A stretch of 7,520 bases of DNA from Oceanospirillales bacterium (GTDB taxonomy: Bacteria; Pseudomonadota; Gammaproteobacteria; Xanthomonadales; SZUA-36): contig QIKG01000086.1 of NCBI GenBank assembly GCA_003232965.1, positions 1-7,520 of the forward strand. The letters run 5' to 3'. Every line of letters starts with the position of its first letter. Within the stretch, counting starts at the first letter, position 1. The notes beneath the pieces were generated by a model that made no database searches, had not been told where the DNA came from, and saw only the letters and a list, made by a program, of their open reading frames with translations. Positions 5,894 to 7,520 of this stretch are shown here, in pieces. Both the position numbers and the translations under genes were made by a program.

Positions 5894-6067
5894 TGCCCTG
5901 CCATCAATCGTGGGTGACAGCTATGAAGGCGGCCAGTGGTGTAGTTGGTAACCACTAGCTGTAGAAAGATCGAGGTAGATTAAAAGCCAAGTAACGCACC
6001 AACTATGTAATAATCGGGTAAGTAATTCAACGCACAACACTAGAATTCGGAGCAATAGACACCATGG

Positions 6068-6143
6068 CACATAACACTGCGTTAAAGTATGCTGCCACAA
6101 CGGACGCGGTTTCATCGCGCCACTTAACTAGTGTTGTTATGTG
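6068..6143 (+). other. attC: integron attC recombination site
   Basis: The outer arms CACATAACA (6068-6076) and TGTTATGTG (6135-6143) pair perfectly over 9 bp and correspond to R'' and R'. The R' core GTTATGT carries the GTT at which integron integrase cuts (between 6136 and 6137). Inside, after spacers of 4 and 6 nt, GTTAAAGT (6081-6088) pairs with ACTTAAC (6122-6128) except for one extra A on the left. This matches L''/L' with the extrahelical base that orients known attC sites. The centre holds a further hairpin GG-A-CGCG / CGCGCC (6102-6121). Total length 76 bp is normal for attC. The third R-box base departs from the RYYYAAC consensus but is compensated on the other arm, and CATAAC/GTTATG ends are familiar from Vibrio-type sites. 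Polarity places its own cassette to the left; no integrase gene or second attC is visible, so it is a lone site. Confidence 0.7.
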
Positions 6144-6195
6144 TAAAAAAAGTGCAGTTTGTCTGTGCCTTAAAATAAAATTTATCGAGGTATTT

Positions 6196-7305
6196 ATGTT
6201 ATCTGTTATAAAACAATCGCGATGGCTTCTAGCTATCTTTTTGTCATTGTGTGCCAGCTTAGCTTTGGCACACGGCATGTCTGAGGCAGAAAAGCAACTT
6301 ATTATTGAGGGCGGAAACCTGCGTTACATATGGATCGGAGCGACTCATATGCTATCGGGGTATGATCATCTAGCCTTTGTATTTGGTATTATTTTTTTCC
6401 TGACCAAGTTTAAAGATATTGTTAAATACATCACTGTCTTCACAGTGGGGCACAGTATTACCCTTATTTTTGCGACCTTTAATGCCATTCAGATCAATTA
6501 TTTTTTAATTGATGCAATTATTGCTTTAAGCGTTTGTTATATCGCTTTCCATAATCTTGACGGCTTTAAGAAAGTTCTAAATTTCAAAGCACCCAATATG
6601 TTAGCAATGATATTTAGCTTAGGGCTAATACATGGTCTGGGTCTGTCTACACGCTTACAGCAATTGCCACTGGATGCCGATCAGCTGTTAATGAATATTA
6701 TTTCATTTAATGTGGGTATAGAACTCGGACAAATTTCTGCTCTAGCTGTTATGTTACTATTGATTACCGCATTTCGTAAAAGCCACTTGTTTCCGACCTT
6801 CAGTAAAATCTCAAACTACTTTTTAATCCTCTTAGGTGCATACCTTTTCATGATGCAGATGCACGGCTACGCGCATACGGCTCATCCAGAGGAGTTTGCT
6901 ACAAGTGCTGAACCTAATGCACAGATGGTAGAACTTAAGCAAGTTCAACAATCTGACTGGAAGGAGACGATAACTATTACTATTCCAGCGAGAGCAGAAA
7001 AAGAATATAAACTACAACTAGCCAAAGGCGCAAACCTCGAATACACATGGGATACGGATAAAGGAGAGCTGTTTTTTGATTTTCATGGTGAGCCACAAGG
7101 TGATACGGCCGGTTTTTTCAAGAGCTTTAAAAAAGACACAAAACAAAGTGACAATGGATCTTTAATAACAACATTTACAGGTACGCATGGTTGGTACTGG
7201 AAAAATAACAATGCGCATCCTGTTGTTATTACTTTAAAGGTAGGAATACCAGCGCTTGGATTTAGAGCCCACTGCCCAAAAGGCAAAGCCCATACAAACC
7301 ACTAA
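6196..7305 (+). CDS. HupE/UreJ family membrane protein fused to a C-terminal anchor-protein domain
   Basis: HupE/UreJ proteins are inner-membrane carriers linked to nickel or cobalt supply. I chose ATG 6196 because GAGG lies 5 nt upstream and it starts a clear signal peptide (MLSVIKQSRWLLAIFLSLCA-SLALA, cut before His26). The longer frame from 6064 would translate the attC. Residues 26-225 are the HupE domain: HMLSGYDH (51-58), FTVGHSITL (82-90), LIHGLGLS (144-151) and FNVGIELGQ (171-179), with about six further membrane helices and conserved His/Asp/Glu likely to bind metal. After a short His-bearing link (HGYAHTAH, 223-230), residues 250-350 form a beta-rich domain with FDFHGEP and FTGTHGWYWKNNNAHPVVITLKV (about 294-349, quoted in part). 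This matches the C-terminal half of the 'transmembrane anchor' proteins that usually sit in a separate gene beside HupE. The result, 369 aa, is well above the roughly 200-aa simple HupE. The His-rich gene 90 bp downstream is probably co-transcribed. The transported metal is not determined. Confidence 0.85.
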   Translation: MLSVIKQSRWLLAIFLSLCASLALAHGMSEAEKQLIIEGGNLRYIWIGATHMLSGYDHLAFVFGIIFFLTKFKDIVKYITVFTVGHSITLIFATFNAIQINYFLIDAIIALSVCYIAFHNLDGFKKVLNFKAPNMLAMIFSLGLIHGLGLSTRLQQLPLDADQLLMNIISFNVGIELGQISALAVMLLLITAFRKSHLFPTFSKISNYFLILLGAYLFMMQMHGYAHTAHPEEFATSAEPNAQMVELKQVQQSDWKETITITIPARAEKEYKLQLAKGANLEYTWDTDKGELFFDFHGEPQGDTAGFFKSFKKDTKQSDNGSLITTFTGTHGWYWKNNNAHPVVITLKVGIPALGFRAHCPKGKAHTNH

Positions 7306-7395
7306 AAAACTCATTCACGATACTATTGAGTAAATAGGCAGGTATTATGCACAAGCAAACCCAGCACTATTAACTAATCTATTTGGAGAAGGTTT

Positions 7396-7520
7396 ATGAA
7401 AGCTTTAGCAACAACATTTGTATTATCGGTATTATTTTTTGGTTCGCCTGTTATGGCAGGCGTTGGGCATGATCATGGGCATAGTCATGCACAAGCATCG
7501 GTTGATCAAAAAGTGGCAGA
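7396..7520 (+). CDS. small secreted His-rich protein, partial (cut by window end)
   Basis: 41 codons are visible before the window ends. The start ATG has a strong ribosome binding site, GGAGAAGG, ending 3 nt upstream. Residues 1-21 form a Sec signal peptide (cleavage after PVMA), followed at once by GVGHDHGHSHA, a metal-binding His cluster. Proteins of this kind, resembling the DUF6488 group, accompany HupE/UreJ-type genes; this family name is from memory of the pattern and unconfirmed. It lies 90 bp after the HupE fusion gene on the same strand with no terminator between, so one operon is likely. A periplasmic role in binding nickel, cobalt or zinc for the transporter is a reasonable inference. 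Confidence 0.75.
   Translation, partial: MKALATTFVLSVLFFGSPVMAGVGHDHGHSHAQASVDQKVA

Larger units (their letters stand above)
5584..6067. other. repeat-filled gene-free region left of the attC site
   Basis: I find no gene. Minus-strand frames here (for example 5921-6115) have no domain, signal or ribosome binding site. The contents are an 8-bp AT hairpin TTGATATT/AATATCAA (5595-5616), nested hairpins (5656-5699), a 29-bp direct repeat (5703-5773), two copies of CTTTGTATTGCC (5827-5838, 5886-5897), and ACAACACTAG at 6034-6043, inverted again at 6128-6137 inside the attC. If the attC is real, this stretch is the tail of whatever cassette it belonged to. Confidence 0.5.

Noticed and set aside
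5930..5990. tRNA-like stretch (GTGTAGTTGGTAACCAC resembles a D-arm)
   Set aside because: No matching T-arm (GTTCGAATC-like) or acceptor stem could be found at the right spacing.

Overview
The window looks like an accessory, repeat-rich stretch of a gammaproteobacterial chromosome, probably a marine or environmental lineage. The reasons are an M3 peptidase with a lipoprotein leader, REP/REPIN-type palindromes, element ends resembling those of REP-associated (Y1) transposases, a Vibrio-like integron attC site, and a HupE/UreJ operon with a His-rich partner. The lineage is an inference; no rRNA or other marker gene is present.

Layout, left to right. Positions 1-407 are gene-poor and hold a 12-bp tandem duplication and an inverted pair of 29-nt REP sequences (a REPIN) just beyond the peptidase stop codon. 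A Dcp/oligopeptidase A-type M3 metallopeptidase follows on the minus strand (408-2465). Its lipoprotein signal peptide and ribosome binding site lie just upstream (2506-2578) but one nucleotide out of frame, so the gene carries a 1-nt frameshift or the sequence has an error there. Positions 2579-2942 are non-coding with one decayed REP. An AT-rich minus-strand MFS transporter (2943-4190) contrasts with the GC-richer peptidase and was probably acquired.

The centre is a stack of small mobile elements. A MITE-like element of about 180 bp with 21-bp terminal inverted repeats (4349-4530) directly abuts a 1053-bp unit bounded by perfect 17-bp inverted repeats (4531-5583). The only credible gene in that unit encodes a secreted Spondin_N-domain protein (4656-5351). 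Next come about 480 bp without a gene (5584-6067), filled with hairpins and direct repeats, and then a well-formed integron attC site (6068-6143).

The right end is a plus-strand putative metal operon. It begins with a HupE/UreJ-type membrane protein carrying an extra C-terminal beta-rich domain that usually sits in a separate 'transmembrane anchor' protein (6196-7305). A small secreted protein with an HDHGHSH motif follows and is cut by the window end (7396-7520). The two are likely to work together in handling nickel, cobalt or zinc at the cell envelope. The peptidase, transporter and spondin-domain protein have no evident functional link; they look like neighbours brought together by mobile elements.
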